Shown here: positions 14,656 through 21,873 of the stretch, piece after piece
How the letters are laid out: every line of letters starts with the position of its first letter
Numbering within the stretch: position 1 is the stretch's first letter
Assembly (NCBI GenBank): GCA_002423025.1
Contig: DIUN01000022.1
Location: 10,827-33,080 of the forward strand
Source of the DNA: Sphingomonadales bacterium UBA6157
GTDB lineage: Bacteria > Pseudomonadota > Alphaproteobacteria > Sphingomonadales > Sphingomonadaceae
Direction: 5' to 3'
DNA length: 22,254 nucleotides
Made by a program: the position numbers and the translations under genes
The notes under the pieces: generated by a model
Database searches by the model: none
What the model was told of the DNA's origin: nothing
What the model saw: only the letters and a program-made list of their open reading frames with translations

Positions 14656-15852
14656 TCAGGCGGTCGCCAGCCCGCGCCGCCGCCGCATCGTGGCACCCAC
14701 CAGCCCGAAGCCGATGATGAGCAGCGCCCAGCTCTGTGGCTCGGGCAGCACTTCGGTGGCAAGGAAGGCGGCATCCTGCGCATAGGTGCCAAGGTGCACC
14801 TCGCCGCCCTGGCGGAAGCTGCGCGCCACGATCGAACCTGCCAGCGGCGTGACGTTGGTGACCAGCGCCTCGGTCGCCAGCACCGAACCATGGACCATGC
14901 GGTTGAAGTTCACCGTCGTTGCATCGGTGAAGTTCCAGATCAGCTGCTGGTTTGCGCCGCCGATGCTGCCCACGGCATTGAGATTGTAGTTGATGGTGCC
15001 GATGCCGCTGACATTGATGATGACGGGCAGGGCGGTCAGCGGGAAATCATACTGGATCTCGCTGTGGCCGCCAAAGAAGGCGGCATCGACCTGGAACAGC
15101 GCAAAGCCGGCGCCGCCATCCACCGCGGTGAAGATCGCCTTGCCGCCCAGCGAGGTGATGCTGCTCTGGTTGCTGGCCAGCGACAGCCCGGCCAGTGCGC
15201 CCGAAAGCGCCGTCAGGTCCGCCTCGAGCTGGGCCCTTTGCGTCTGCAGTTTGGCCGAGAACGGCGCCATGAAGCCGCCGCCGAGGTTCTGGTTGAAGGC
15301 GGCGCCATTGGCATTGCCGTTGATCGTGCCGCCGGCATTGACGGTCGCGCCGCTGGTGCCGTTGATGCTGCCGCTGGCGCTGCCGCCGATGTTGAAGGTC
15401 TGCCCGGCGCCGATGTTGGCGTTGCCCGAGAAGTTGCCGCCAATATCGAGCGAGGCGCCGCTGGCATTGAGGTTGAGCCCGCCGCTGTTGCCGCCGATCG
15501 CCACTCCCGGCGCTGTCGCCACCAGGCCGTTGCCGCCGTTGGCGCCATTGTTGACGTTGATGCCCACCAGGCCATTGTTGCCCACGATCGTCAGTGTCGG
15601 CCGGGCGGAAGGCGCGGCGCCCTGCACGCTGTTGCCGATGCCGACGGTGGTGCTGTTGCCAGTGGCGCTGCCGCCGACAAAGGCCTTGCCCTCCACGTCA
15701 TGCCCGCCGGTCCAGTCGCCAAGCACGATCAGGTTCAGCTCGCGCATGGCCTGCAAGCCATCGGCGGCCACGCCGGTGACGGCGGCGGCCGGCGCCGGGG
15801 CGATCGCCAGCGCTGCGGCAAGCATCAGGCCAAGCGGCATGCGCATGGTCAT
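14656..15852 (-). CDS. Choice-of-anchor A family protein with PEPxxWA-CTERM tail
   Basis: This 398-residue exported protein starts with a signal peptide (MTMRMPLGLMLAAALAIAPA, cleavage after AAA near residue 24). The choice-of-anchor A domain follows, beginning LNLIVLGDWTGGHDVEGKAFVGG. A Gly/Asn/Ser-rich stretch (about residues 80-185) carries repeated GG.. and IGG.. units. The C-terminus (370-398) is an exosortase sorting signal: PEPQSWALL, a hydrophobic helix, then MRRRRG. Such proteins are cut by an exosortase and go to the cell surface or the extracellular matrix. The ATG at 15852 overlaps the stop of the preceding PEP-CTERM gene (ATGA). An intrinsic terminator follows. No exosortase gene is in the window. 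Confidence 0.85.
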   Translation of the reverse strand: MTMRMPLGLMLAAALAIAPAPAAAVTGVAADGLQAMRELNLIVLGDWTGGHDVEGKAFVGGSATGNSTTVGIGNSVQGAAPSARPTLTIVGNNGLVGINVNNGANGGNGLVATAPGVAIGGNSGGLNLNASGASLDIGGNFSGNANIGAGQTFNIGGSASGSINGTSGATVNAGGTINGNANGAAFNQNLGGGFMAPFSAKLQTQRAQLEADLTALSGALAGLSLASNQSSITSLGGKAIFTAVDGGAGFALFQVDAAFFGGHSEIQYDFPLTALPVIINVSGIGTINYNLNAVGSIGGANQQLIWNFTDATTVNFNRMVHGSVLATEALVTNVTPLAGSIVARSFRQGGEVHLGTYAQDAAFLATEVLPEPQSWALLIIGFGLVGATMRRRRGLATA

Positions 15853-16601
15853 GCTGCCACGCGCCCGCGCCGTCGGCGCATCGTGGCGCCCACCAGCCCG
15901 AAGCCGGCAATCAGCAGCGCCCAGCTCTGCGGCTCCGGCACGGTCGTCGGAGTCGGCGGGATCAGCACGGTTGCCGGATCGGTGGTCACCACGGCGAACA
16001 CCCGGTCGATCACGATATCCTTGGAGGGAAAGAGGTTCGAATTGAACACAAAGGCGGTGTTGTAATGGCCGGCAAGGGCGATCTGGCCAACACCGCTGGC
16101 TGTCAGCCAGGTCCTGGCCGGGGACGAACCCGTAATCATCGTCGAGGCCACCGGAATGCCGATGATCGTCGCATCGAAGCTGCTGTTGCCGATGTTGTTG
16201 AGGCCATTCTGCGTCAGATAATAGCTGAAGCCGATGCGGTAGTTGCCGACGCCGAGATAGGTCAGCTGCGAGATCGATTCGTTGACCGACAAGTCCCCGA
16301 CGAAATAGGCGGCCTTGTCGCCCACAGCGTCCGGGCTCGCGGAGATGCTGGTGTCCGGTGTCACCCGTTCCCCAAAGGCGCCGAGCGGATACGGCAGGGT
16401 GTTGTCGTATGTGATGATCGAGGCAGCCGCATCGCCTCGGGCGCTGCCCGTGGGCGTGTTGGTCAGCGTCCAGCCAGCAAAGCCGCCGGTACCCGGCGCG
16501 CCGGCCTCGAAGCTGCCGTTGACGATGAGGTTGGTCACCGCACTTGCCGGTGTCGCCGCCATCGCACCGGTTGCCGCCAGCGCCAAAATAAGTGTCCGCA
16601 T
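15849..16601 (-). CDS. PEPxxWA-CTERM sorting domain protein, NGSFE-type
   Basis: This 250-residue exported protein has a signal peptide (MRTLILALAATGAMAATPASA, cleavage near residue 21). VTNLIVNGSFEAG and GFAGWTLTN follow, the start of a jelly-roll domain common in surface proteins of this kind. The C-terminal tail (222-250) has PEPQSWALL, a transmembrane helix and RRRRGR. The ATG at 16601 is chosen for the GAGGA site nine bases upstream and the immediate signal peptide; an ATG at 16628 lacks both. It overlaps the next PEP-CTERM gene by four bases, so both are likely made together. The tail DNA is nearly repeated in that gene (about 14674-14745 and 15866-15939). The ligand is unknown. Confidence 0.82.
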   Translation of the reverse strand: MRTLILALAATGAMAATPASAVTNLIVNGSFEAGAPGTGGFAGWTLTNTPTGSARGDAAASIITYDNTLPYPLGAFGERVTPDTSISASPDAVGDKAAYFVGDLSVNESISQLTYLGVGNYRIGFSYYLTQNGLNNIGNSSFDATIIGIPVASTMITGSSPARTWLTASGVGQIALAGHYNTAFVFNSNLFPSKDIVIDRVFAVVTTDPATVLIPPTPTTVPEPQSWALLIAGFGLVGATMRRRRGRVAA

Positions 16602-16670
16602 TGCTTTCGTTCCTCGCCAACCCATCATGGTTGTGCGGAGGAGCTAGCAAGGAAAGCGGCGGCAGCAGCT

Positions 16671-16800
16671 TAATTTATTGTTAAAGCCTTCTGATTTTAC
16701 AATAAATTATCTGTAATTAATCAATATCTTAGTTAATACGCAATCTGTAAAATATGCAAGAATTGCAGCGATGATATTAAGCTCGTTACTATACTGCGTG
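16671..16800. other. AT-rich upstream island with inverted repeat
   Basis: From 16681 to 16800 the base count is roughly 29% GC, far below the surrounding DNA. An 11-bp perfect inverted repeat (TAATTTATTGT at 16671-16681 and its complement at 16699-16709) lies about 70-110 bases before the first PEP-CTERM start. The island separates miaA from the PEP-CTERM pair and presumably holds the promoter of the latter. I see several weak -10-like hexamers on the minus strand (for example TTGCAT-17-TTAACT) and no convincing sigma-54 site. No gene is seen. Confidence 0.6.
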
Positions 16801-16811
16801 AATTCACCGGT

Positions 16812-17726
16812 TCAGGCGCTCCAGAGCGCTGCCAAAGCGGCTTCCGCATCCAATCCGGGCGTTACGCGCAGCCAGCCAGGCACCTGGTTGCGTGCCCAGG
16901 TTGTCTGCCGCTTCTGATACTGGCGGGTCGCCGCTGCCACCTGCGCCACCGCTGACGCCACGTCGCGCCGGGTCATCGTTGTCGCCGAATCGCCCGGCAG
17001 CGCGCCAAATTCCGCTACGCCGAGCGCGCGCAGCACGGGCCGGTCGGCTGGCAACCGGCGGGCCAGCAGCGCCGCCACCTCTGCCAGTACGCCTTCATCC
17101 AGCATCTGCCAGAGCCGCGCCTCGGCCCGGGCGTTGAGCAGTGGCCGCGGCACATCGGTCACCACGGCGCGCACATCATTCTCCGCGCCGATGCCGCCGG
17201 ACAGTTCTGCCTGCCAGGCCAGCAGTGAGCGACCGGTGCCGCGCACCACTTCCAGCCCGCGCAACAGCCGCTGCCGGTCCGCCGGGTTGAGCCTTGCCGC
17301 CAGTGCCGGGTCTTCGCGAGCCAGCGCCGTTGCCGCATCGGCGGTTTCCAGCCCGCGCACGGCGTCACGAACATCGGGCGCAATGTCCGGCACCGGGGCA
17401 ATGCCGTTGAGCAGCGTGGAGAGATAAAGCCCTGTGCCACCCACCAGCATCGGTACTCGGCCCTGCGCCCGCACCTCGGCAATCGCCGCCTTGGCCATCC
17501 CGGCCCAGCGTGCGGCGTTGGCCGCCTCGGCACCGTCCAGCACGCCATAGAGCAGGTGTGGCACCCGCGCTTCGTCCGCCGCGCTGGGCCGGGCCGAGAG
17601 GATGCGCAGGTCGGCATATAGCTGGCTGGCATCGGCGTTGATGATGGTGCCGCCGATGCGCTCCGCCACCGCCATCGCCAATGCTGACTTGCCCCCCGCT
17701 GTCGGCCCTGTAATGACCGCCAGCAT
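16812..17726 (-). CDS. miaA: tRNA dimethylallyltransferase
   Basis: This 304-residue enzyme adds a dimethylallyl group to A37 of tRNAs that read codons starting with U. The P-loop GPTAGGKS is at residues 7-14, as is usual for MiaA. INADASQLYADLRILSARPS (the DSMQVY-like block), PHLLYGVLDG, MLVGGTGLYLSTLLNG and the C-terminal ATRQYQKRQTTWARNQ are present. The usual Ser of the DS(M)Q motif is replaced in part by DASQLY. The ATG at 17726 is the only start that puts the P-loop in place; it overlaps the serB start codon on the other strand in the four bases CATG. No promoter space exists between the two genes. Confidence 0.93.
   Translation of the reverse strand: MLAVITGPTAGGKSALAMAVAERIGGTIINADASQLYADLRILSARPSAADEARVPHLLYGVLDGAEAANAARWAGMAKAAIAEVRAQGRVPMLVGGTGLYLSTLLNGIAPVPDIAPDVRDAVRGLETADAATALAREDPALAARLNPADRQRLLRGLEVVRGTGRSLLAWQAELSGGIGAENDVRAVVTDVPRPLLNARAEARLWQMLDEGVLAEVAALLARRLPADRPVLRALGVAEFGALPGDSATTMTRRDVASAVAQVAAATRQYQKRQTTWARNQVPGWLRVTPGLDAEAALAALWSA
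17689..17716 (+). promoter_or_regulatory. Candidate serB promoter inside miaA
   Basis: TTGCCC (17689-17694), 16 bases and TAATGA (17711-17716) would start transcription at about 17723, next to the serB ATG at 17725. The RNA would be nearly leaderless. The hexamers are weak matches, and the site lies wholly within the first codons of miaA on the other strand. Confidence 0.25.
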
Positions 17727-18633
17727 GGGACTTTCTGCTGAAACCACTGGCGCTCCTGCTCCGCTGCTCGTCACGCTCGTTGCCGAAGGCCGTATGTCGG
17801 CCGCCGATGGCGCGCTGGCAAGAGAGGCGCTGGCCGCCGAGGGCGCCACCGCCGCCGCGCCGGACTGGCTCGACATGGGTGACGCGATGGATTTCACCGT
17901 CACGGGCATCGCTGCCGCTCGCGCCCGCGCCGTGCTGGAAGCGGCGCTGCCGGGCCTTGATGTCATCGTCCAGCCCGCCGCCCTGCCCCGCCGCAAGGCG
18001 CTGCTGATCGCGGACATGGACAGCACCATGATCACTTGCGAGTGCATCGACGAGCTGGCCGATTATGCCGGCATCAAGGCCGAAGTCGCCGCCGTGACGG
18101 AAGCCGCGATGCGCGGCGAGCTGGACTTCGAGGCCGCGCTGGATGGCCGGGTGGCGCTGCTCAAGGGCATGGATGCCGCGGTGATCGACCAGTGCCGCCG
18201 CGAGCGCGTGCGGCTGATGCCCGGCGCCACCAGCCTGGTGCGCACCATGGCCGCGCACGGCGCCCGCAGCATCCTCATTTCCGGCGGCTTCACGGCGTTC
18301 GCCCGCCCGGTCGGCGAGGCCATCGGCTTCGAGGAGGTCCGCGCCAACACGCTGCTCATCGAGAACGACCGGCTCACCGGCAAGGTCGCCCGGCCGATCA
18401 TCGATGCCGCCGCCAAGCGCGCCGCGCTGCTCGCCGCCGGTATCGACCTGCCCGCCACCATGGCCGTGGGCGATGGCGCCAACGATATCCCGATGCTGCA
18501 GGCTGCCGGGCTGGGCATCGCCTACCACGCCAAGCCCAAGGCCGCCGCCGCCGCCCACGCCGCCGTGCGCTATGGCGACCTGACCGTGCTGCTCAGGGCG
18601 CAGGGCTATCGCCGGGCTGAGTGGCTGGCCTGA
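17725..18633 (+). CDS. serB: Phosphoserine phosphatase
   Basis: This 302-residue HAD-superfamily enzyme performs the last step of serine synthesis, hydrolysing phosphoserine. Motif I is DMDSTMITCECIDE near residue 95, with both catalytic aspartates. ISGGFTAFA carries the motif II Ser, and GDGANDIPML is motif III/IV near residue 250. About 90 N-terminal residues (LLVTLVAEGRMSAADGALAR, then MDFTVTG) form the ACT-like regulatory part seen in long SerB proteins. The ATG at 17725 overlaps the miaA start codon; another ATG at 17713 would extend it by four residues and overlap miaA further. The stop is three bases from the convergent gatB stop. Confidence 0.94.
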   Translation: MGLSAETTGAPAPLLVTLVAEGRMSAADGALAREALAAEGATAAAPDWLDMGDAMDFTVTGIAAARARAVLEAALPGLDVIVQPAALPRRKALLIADMDSTMITCECIDELADYAGIKAEVAAVTEAAMRGELDFEAALDGRVALLKGMDAAVIDQCRRERVRLMPGATSLVRTMAAHGARSILISGGFTAFARPVGEAIGFEEVRANTLLIENDRLTGKVARPIIDAAAKRAALLAAGIDLPATMAVGDGANDIPMLQAAGLGIAYHAKPKAAAAAHAAVRYGDLTVLLRAQGYRRAEWLA

Positions 18634-18636
18634 GGC

Positions 18637-20136
18637 TCAGCCGGCCAGCGCTGCCTTCAGCCGTTCATTGACCACGCCTGGATTGGCCTTGCCGGCCATG
18701 GCTTTCATCGTCTGGCCGACGAAGAAGCCGAACAAGGCTTCTTTGCCGCCCTTGTACTGCTCCACCTTTTCGGCGTTGGCAGCGAGGATGGCGGCGATGG
18801 CGGTGTCGATGGCGCCGGTATCGCTGACCTGCTTGAGACCGCGGGCTTCCACGATCACAGAGGCGCTGTCGCCGGTTTCGAGCATCGCCTCGAACACCTG
18901 CTTGGCCATCGGGCCGGAGAGCGTGCCATCGGCAGCCAGCGTCAGCAGCTCGGCAGCGGCGGCTGGGCTGACAGGCGCGTCGTCCATGTCCTTGCCGAGC
19001 TTCTTGAGCGCGCCGAACAGGTCACTTGAAACCCAGTTGGCGGCAGCACGTGCCACGTCCGTCTCGGGCTTGTTCTGTGCTGTGGCGCACGCGGCCAGAA
19101 GCGCTTCGAAATAGGCGGCAGTTTCTTTTTCAGCGGTCAGCACGGCGGCGAGGTAGGGCGTCAGGCCCAGGGCGCTCTCATAGCGGTTGCGCTTGGCCAG
19201 CGGCAGCTCGGGCAGGCTGGCCTTGCAGGTGGCGACGAACGCATCGTCGAATTCCACCGGCAGCAGGTCGGGATCCGGGAAGTAGCGGTAATCATGCGCG
19301 TCTTCCTTGGAGCGCATCGATCGGGTGGTGCCGGTGCCCGGGTCGAACAGCCGGGTTTCCTGCACGATGGTGCCGCCGCTCTCGATGATATCGACCTGGC
19401 GGCGCGCCTCCACTTCCACGGCCTGCATGATGAAGCGCACCGAGTTCACATTCTTCGTTTCGGTGCGGGTGCCGAACGGCTCACCGGGGCGGCGGACGGA
19501 CACATTCACATCGGCGCGCATCGAGCCTTCGTCCATGTTGCCATCGCAGCTGCCGACATAGCGCAGCAGCTGGCGCAGCGCCGCCACATAGGCGCCGGCC
19601 TCGGCAGGCGAGCGGATATCGGGCTTGCTGACAATCTCCATCAGCGCGCAGCCCGAGCGGTTGAGGTCCACATAGGACATCGTCGGGTGCAGATCATGGA
19701 CAGACTTGCCGGCATCCTGCTCAAGGTGGATGCGCTCGATGCCGATGGTGGCATGCACGCCCTCCTCGGTTTCGATGGCAAGTTCGCCCTCGCCGACGAT
19801 CGGGTGATAGAGCTGGCTGATCTGGTAGCCCTGCGGCAGATCGGCGTAAAAGTAGTTCTTCCGGTCGAAGCGCGACCAGTTGTTGATCTGGGCGCCCAGC
19901 GCCAGCCCGGTCCGCACGGCCTGGCGCACGCACTCGCCGTTGAGCACCGGCAGCATGCCGGGCATGGCGGCATCCACCAGGCTGACCTGCGAGTTCGGCT
20001 CGGCGCCGAATTCGGTGGAGGCGCCCGAGAACAGCTTGGCCTTGGCCGTCACCTGTGCGTGGACCTCAAGGCCGACGACGATCTCGAACGGGCCGGTGGC
20101 GCCCTGCACCTGATAGGGTTTTGCTGTGCTTGTCAT
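18637..20136 (-). CDS. gatB: Asp-tRNA(Asn)/Glu-tRNA(Gln) amidotransferase subunit B
   Basis: This 499-residue tRNA-binding and kinase subunit of the GatCAB amidotransferase turns mischarged Glu-tRNA(Gln) or Asp-tRNA(Asn) into the correct amide form. FEIVVGLEVHAQV near residue 17 is followed by KLFSGAST, LPVLN, the family signature YADLPQGYQISQ, DLNRSGCALMEIVSKPD and RADVNVSVR. The C-terminal YqeY-like tail domain contains GFFVGQTMKAMAGKANPGVVNERL. The ATG at 20136 fits the domain start; GAGG lies very close before it, so the start is not certain. It is separated from gatA by an opposite-strand gene, so it needs its own promoter, which I could not identify with confidence. Confidence 0.96.
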   Translation of the reverse strand: MTSTAKPYQVQGATGPFEIVVGLEVHAQVTAKAKLFSGASTEFGAEPNSQVSLVDAAMPGMLPVLNGECVRQAVRTGLALGAQINNWSRFDRKNYFYADLPQGYQISQLYHPIVGEGELAIETEEGVHATIGIERIHLEQDAGKSVHDLHPTMSYVDLNRSGCALMEIVSKPDIRSPAEAGAYVAALRQLLRYVGSCDGNMDEGSMRADVNVSVRRPGEPFGTRTETKNVNSVRFIMQAVEVEARRQVDIIESGGTIVQETRLFDPGTGTTRSMRSKEDAHDYRYFPDPDLLPVEFDDAFVATCKASLPELPLAKRNRYESALGLTPYLAAVLTAEKETAAYFEALLAACATAQNKPETDVARAAANWVSSDLFGALKKLGKDMDDAPVSPAAAAELLTLAADGTLSGPMAKQVFEAMLETGDSASVIVEARGLKQVSDTGAIDTAIAAILAANAEKVEQYKGGKEALFGFFVGQTMKAMAGKANPGVVNERLKAALAG

Positions 20137-20302
20137 GCCTCGCGTTCTGGCGACTCGGGGCCGATTTTGCAAGCAGCCAGCCTGACGCGCCGCGCGCGCC
20201 CCAAGCTGCGTGTGTGGCTCTTGCGGCAAGGCGGAAACACAGCCCAGAAGTTTGATAATTCCTTAAGAATACGCCGATAATTGTTAATTCACGCGGGCTT
20301 TG

Positions 20303-20331
20303 TTGCGGTGCGAAAAGGCCGATGATATAGC
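20303..20331 (+). promoter_or_regulatory. Candidate promoter for the leader ORF and membrane protein gene
   Basis: TTGCGG (20303-20308), a 17-base spacer and TATAGC (20326-20331) are seen about 33 bases before the leader ORF. Both hexamers are moderate matches with ideal spacing. Confidence 0.4.
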
Positions 20332-20363
20332 CGCTGCCTCGGCAAATTCTGATGGAGAGGGCA

Positions 20364-20414
20364 ATGGCAGCAATCACCGGCCATTGCCGTCTCCGACATT
20401 CCGCGCTCGCCTAG
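20364..20414 (+). CDS. 16-residue leader peptide (upstream ORF)
   Basis: An ATG at 20364 is preceded by the strong ribosome site GGAGAGGG (20354-20361). It opens a 17-codon ORF coding MAAITGHCRLRHSALA and ends with TAG at 20412-20414. One base later the ATG of the membrane protein gene (20416) begins in another frame, and that gene has no ribosome site of its own. Reinitiation by the terminating ribosome is therefore likely. The peptide may simply couple translation; there are no runs of a single amino acid to suggest attenuation. Confidence 0.45.
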   Translation: MAAITGHCRLRHSALA

Positions 20415-20415
20415 C

Positions 20416-21873
20416 ATGGCTGCATCGCGCGCCACGACGCTGCTGATCGGCCTTGGCGTGCTGCTGCTCCTTCTCCTGCCCGCGCTTGCCAATGGCACCA
20501 TGCTGCTGTTTCCCGACAGCATCGGTTATTACCGCGCCGGCGCCGCCGCGCTGGAGACGCTGCTGCCTGCCACCCATATCGCCGAGGCTGCCGCGCTGCC
20601 GCGCCCGGTTCTCGATCCCGGCAGCGATGGCGTCACTACCTCGCGCTCGGCCTATTATGGCTTGGGCTTCGTGCTGCTGCAGCGCATTGGTGGGGATTGG
20701 GCGCTGCCCCTGGTGCAGTCCCTGTTGGTGTTGGGGTCGCTGGTGCTGGCGCTGCCCCGGCTGGCCGGGGTTGATGCCCGCGGCGCGCTGCTGGCCAGCG
20801 CGCTCATCGCGGTCGTTGGCGGCGCGGGCATGTTCACCGTCACCGCCATGCCGGATGTGTTTTCCGGGCTGATGATGCTGGCGCTTGCCATGCTGATCGG
20901 CTTCTGGCCGCAGCAGCGGCTGGCCGAGCGCGGTTTCTGGCTGGTGCTGGTGGTCGCCTCCTGCCTGTTCCACAAAGCCAATCTCGCTATCGCCACGGTG
21001 GTGGTGGCGCTGCATCTGGCTGCGCTGCTGTGGCGCCGGCCACCGGCGAGCGCCTTCCAGCTGCCGGTGTTGCTGGTGGCGGCGCTGCTGCTGGCGCTGG
21101 CCGGCCACACCGCTGTCAGCCGCACTGTCGAGCGTGTCACCGGGCAATCGCCTCAGGAGGCGCCGTTCCTGCTGGCGCGCACGATCGCGGATGGCCCCGG
21201 CGAGCGCTGGCTCCGCAAGGTCTGCCCCGGTGCCGGGCTGGCGCTCTGCGCGCATCTCGATCGGATGCCGATCAGCGAGAATGATTTTCTGTGGTCCGAC
21301 GATCCGGATATCGGCCTGCTCAAGGCCGTGCCACCCGCCGAGCGCCGTCGCATCGCCGATGAGTCTGGCCGTGTCATTCTGGGCACGCTGCGCAGCTACC
21401 CCATCGAGCAGATAACCGCCTCGCTGGGCAACACCGCCCGCCAGTTCTTCACCGTCGGCGTAACGGAGTTTGCGCTTGGCCCCAAGGCTGGGCCCGAGCG
21501 CGCGCCGGGGCTTGGAGCGGTGCTGCGGGCCTATCCCGACACGCCGGCCGGGCGCGGCCTGTTGCCCTTCGGCCTCATCAGCAGCGCCATGCTCGCTGGC
21601 TATGGGGTCAGCCTTGTGCTGCTTGCCATCGCCATGGTGCGGCTGGCGCCCGGCCGCGGCGCGCCCTGGCCACCGCAGCTGGTGGTGTTCGGCTGGCTCG
21701 TTGTCGGCGTTGTCGTCAATGCAGCCGTTTCAGGCGTGCTGGCCGGGGTGTTCGATCGCTATCAGGGCCGGGTTGCATGGCTCATCGTCATGGCGGCGGT
21801 GGCTGCCTGGCTGATGCTGCGCGCACGCAGCCGCCTTGCCGCCGGGCTGCAGCCGCTCAGGGCCGCGCCGTAA
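20416..21873 (+). CDS. Polytopic membrane protein, possible GT-C-type glycosyltransferase-like
   Basis: This 485-residue protein has about ten hydrophobic helices. Helix 1 (about residues 8-26) is followed by the periplasmic loop FPDSIGYYRAG with an acidic residue, a pattern like that of GT-C glycosyltransferases. A cluster of helices runs from about 95 to 225. A large soluble loop follows (about 230-355, with RTIADGPGERWLRKVCPG and ENDFLWSDDPDIG). The last helices include GVLAGVFDRYQGRVAWLIVMA. I do not recognise a named family; the DRY.GR..WL end is familiar from uncharacterised alphaproteobacterial membrane proteins. The stop overlaps the convergent gatA end by 17 bases. The gene sits between gatA and gatB on the opposite strand, and its start depends on the leader ORF. 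Confidence 0.7.
   Translation: MAASRATTLLIGLGVLLLLLLPALANGTMLLFPDSIGYYRAGAAALETLLPATHIAEAAALPRPVLDPGSDGVTTSRSAYYGLGFVLLQRIGGDWALPLVQSLLVLGSLVLALPRLAGVDARGALLASALIAVVGGAGMFTVTAMPDVFSGLMMLALAMLIGFWPQQRLAERGFWLVLVVASCLFHKANLAIATVVVALHLAALLWRRPPASAFQLPVLLVAALLLALAGHTAVSRTVERVTGQSPQEAPFLLARTIADGPGERWLRKVCPGAGLALCAHLDRMPISENDFLWSDDPDIGLLKAVPPAERRRIADESGRVILGTLRSYPIEQITASLGNTARQFFTVGVTEFALGPKAGPERAPGLGAVLRAYPDTPAGRGLLPFGLISSAMLAGYGVSLVLLAIAMVRLAPGRGAPWPPQLVVFGWLVVGVVVNAAVSGVLAGVFDRYQGRVAWLIVMAAVAAWLMLRARSRLAAGLQPLRAAP

Noticed and set aside
16026..16045. GGTTCGAA resembling a tRNA T-arm
   Set aside because: No acceptor or anticodon arms surround it, and it lies within the PEP-CTERM coding sequence.
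14656..16650. A single 664-codon version of the choice-of-anchor protein
   Set aside because: The extra N-terminal half is an out-of-frame reading of the first PEP-CTERM gene. A signal peptide begins at the ATG at 15852, which gives a normal protein.
16671..16800. AT-rich island as an insertion-sequence remnant
   Set aside because: No transposase fragment, flanking direct repeat or terminal inverted repeat pair bounding the island is visible.
17727..18047. N-terminal extension of MiaA by 107 residues
   Set aside because: It is antisense to serB and would place the P-loop far from the N-terminus, against the family layout.
18612..18644. Hairpin GGCTGAG / CTCAGCC at the serB-gatB convergence as a terminator
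   Set aside because: The loop is 14 bases and no T-run follows on either strand, so it is not a convincing terminator.
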